DNA of 5,830 bases, taken from the NCBI GenBank assembly GCA_029778515.1, contig JAKOQD010000258.1, positions 1 to 5,830 of the forward strand. The letters run 5' to 3'. Position numbers and translations under genes: made by a program. The notes beneath the pieces were generated by a model. That model worked only from the letters and a program-made list of their open reading frames with translations. It was not told where the DNA came from and searched no databases. Positions 5,651-5,830 of the stretch are shown piece by piece (positions within the stretch are counted from its first letter, which is position 1; each line of letters opens with the position of its first letter). Origin of the DNA: Actinomycetes bacterium (GTDB taxonomy: Bacteria; Actinomycetota; Actinomycetes; Propionibacteriales; Propionibacteriaceae).

Positions 5651-5696
5651 CCGCGCAGTTGGCCCGGATTCCAGCGGCCCGCGCGAAAGGATCTTC

Positions 5697-5830
5697 ATGT
5701 CGGTCGTCCTGCGACGAGCGCTGGCTGTCGGGACTGCAGCCACGCTGTCACTGCTCACTCTCCTACCCGCCACCCCTGCTCAGGCCGCGCCGCAGGCTTG
5801 CGACGGCGTCTGGGTCGTCGTCCAGCCAAC
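5697..5830 (+). CDS. Secreted protein under cobalamin riboswitch control, 3'-truncated by window edge
   Basis: Only the first 44 codons are visible. The start is ATG 5697, preceded by AAAGGA (5686-5691) at a 5-nt spacing. The N-terminus is a classical Sec signal peptide: positively charged MSVVLRRA, a hydrophobic core to about residue 23, and a predicted cut after PAQA (Ala30). The mature protein begins APQACDGVWVVVQP. Cys35 follows PQA, which is a poor lipobox, so a soluble exported protein is more likely than a lipoprotein. Placement behind a B12 riboswitch suggests a part in cobalamin or cobalt acquisition. Actinobacteria often have secreted or surface proteins beside B12-regulated ECF or ABC transporters. 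The short visible sequence does not allow a family assignment. Confidence 0.85.
   Translation, partial: MSVVLRRALAVGTAATLSLLTLLPATPAQAAPQACDGVWVVVQP

Noticed and set aside
5225..5773. Minus-strand open frame of 182 codons across the terminator and riboswitch
   Set aside because: It is antisense to the repeat gene, the terminator and the riboswitch, with repetitive Arg/Ser-rich content produced by the repeats.

Overview
The window is high-GC DNA, and nearly every third codon position is G or C. Several features point to a high-GC Gram-positive organism (Actinomycetota): a divergent second elongation factor G (EF-G2), TAnnnT-type -10 boxes with poor -35 boxes, GTG starts, and a cobalamin riboswitch in front of a secreted protein. 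A narrower placement, for example Propionibacteriales, is only a guess. No mobile element, CRISPR array, tRNA or rRNA was seen.

Layout. (1) Positions 1-1746, plus strand, hold the last 581 codons of an EF-G-like translation factor whose 5' end lies outside the window. (2) Positions 1765-2807, minus strand, hold a convergent membrane-protein pair: yccF upstream and a MarC-family gene 17 bp behind it. A short hairpin lies at the convergent junction with EF-G. (3) An 86-bp divergent gap (2808-2893) is followed on the plus strand by three tightly packed methylation and pseudouridylation genes. They are trmB (tRNA m7G46), truA (tRNA pseudouridine 38-40) and an RsmC-like methyltransferase (probably 16S rRNA m2G). 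Both junctions are 4-bp ATGA stop/start overlaps. (4) Positions 5055-5476 hold a free-standing small gene with its own -10 box and a near-perfect intrinsic terminator. It encodes a very acidic 108-residue protein made of 11-residue amphipathic repeats, some paired into proline-punctuated 22-mers like those of apolipoproteins, and it is the least familiar object here. (5) Positions 5484-5830 hold a promoter, a cobalamin riboswitch and the first 44 codons of a secreted protein that runs off the right edge.

Together, EF-G2, TrmB, TruA and the RsmC-like enzyme all serve translation. MarC and YccF are inner-membrane proteins of unclear function. The riboswitch gene probably opens a cobalamin or cobalt uptake locus beyond the window. 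I found no clear new multi-gene system. The best candidates for new biology are the hendecad-repeat protein and the B12-controlled secreted protein.
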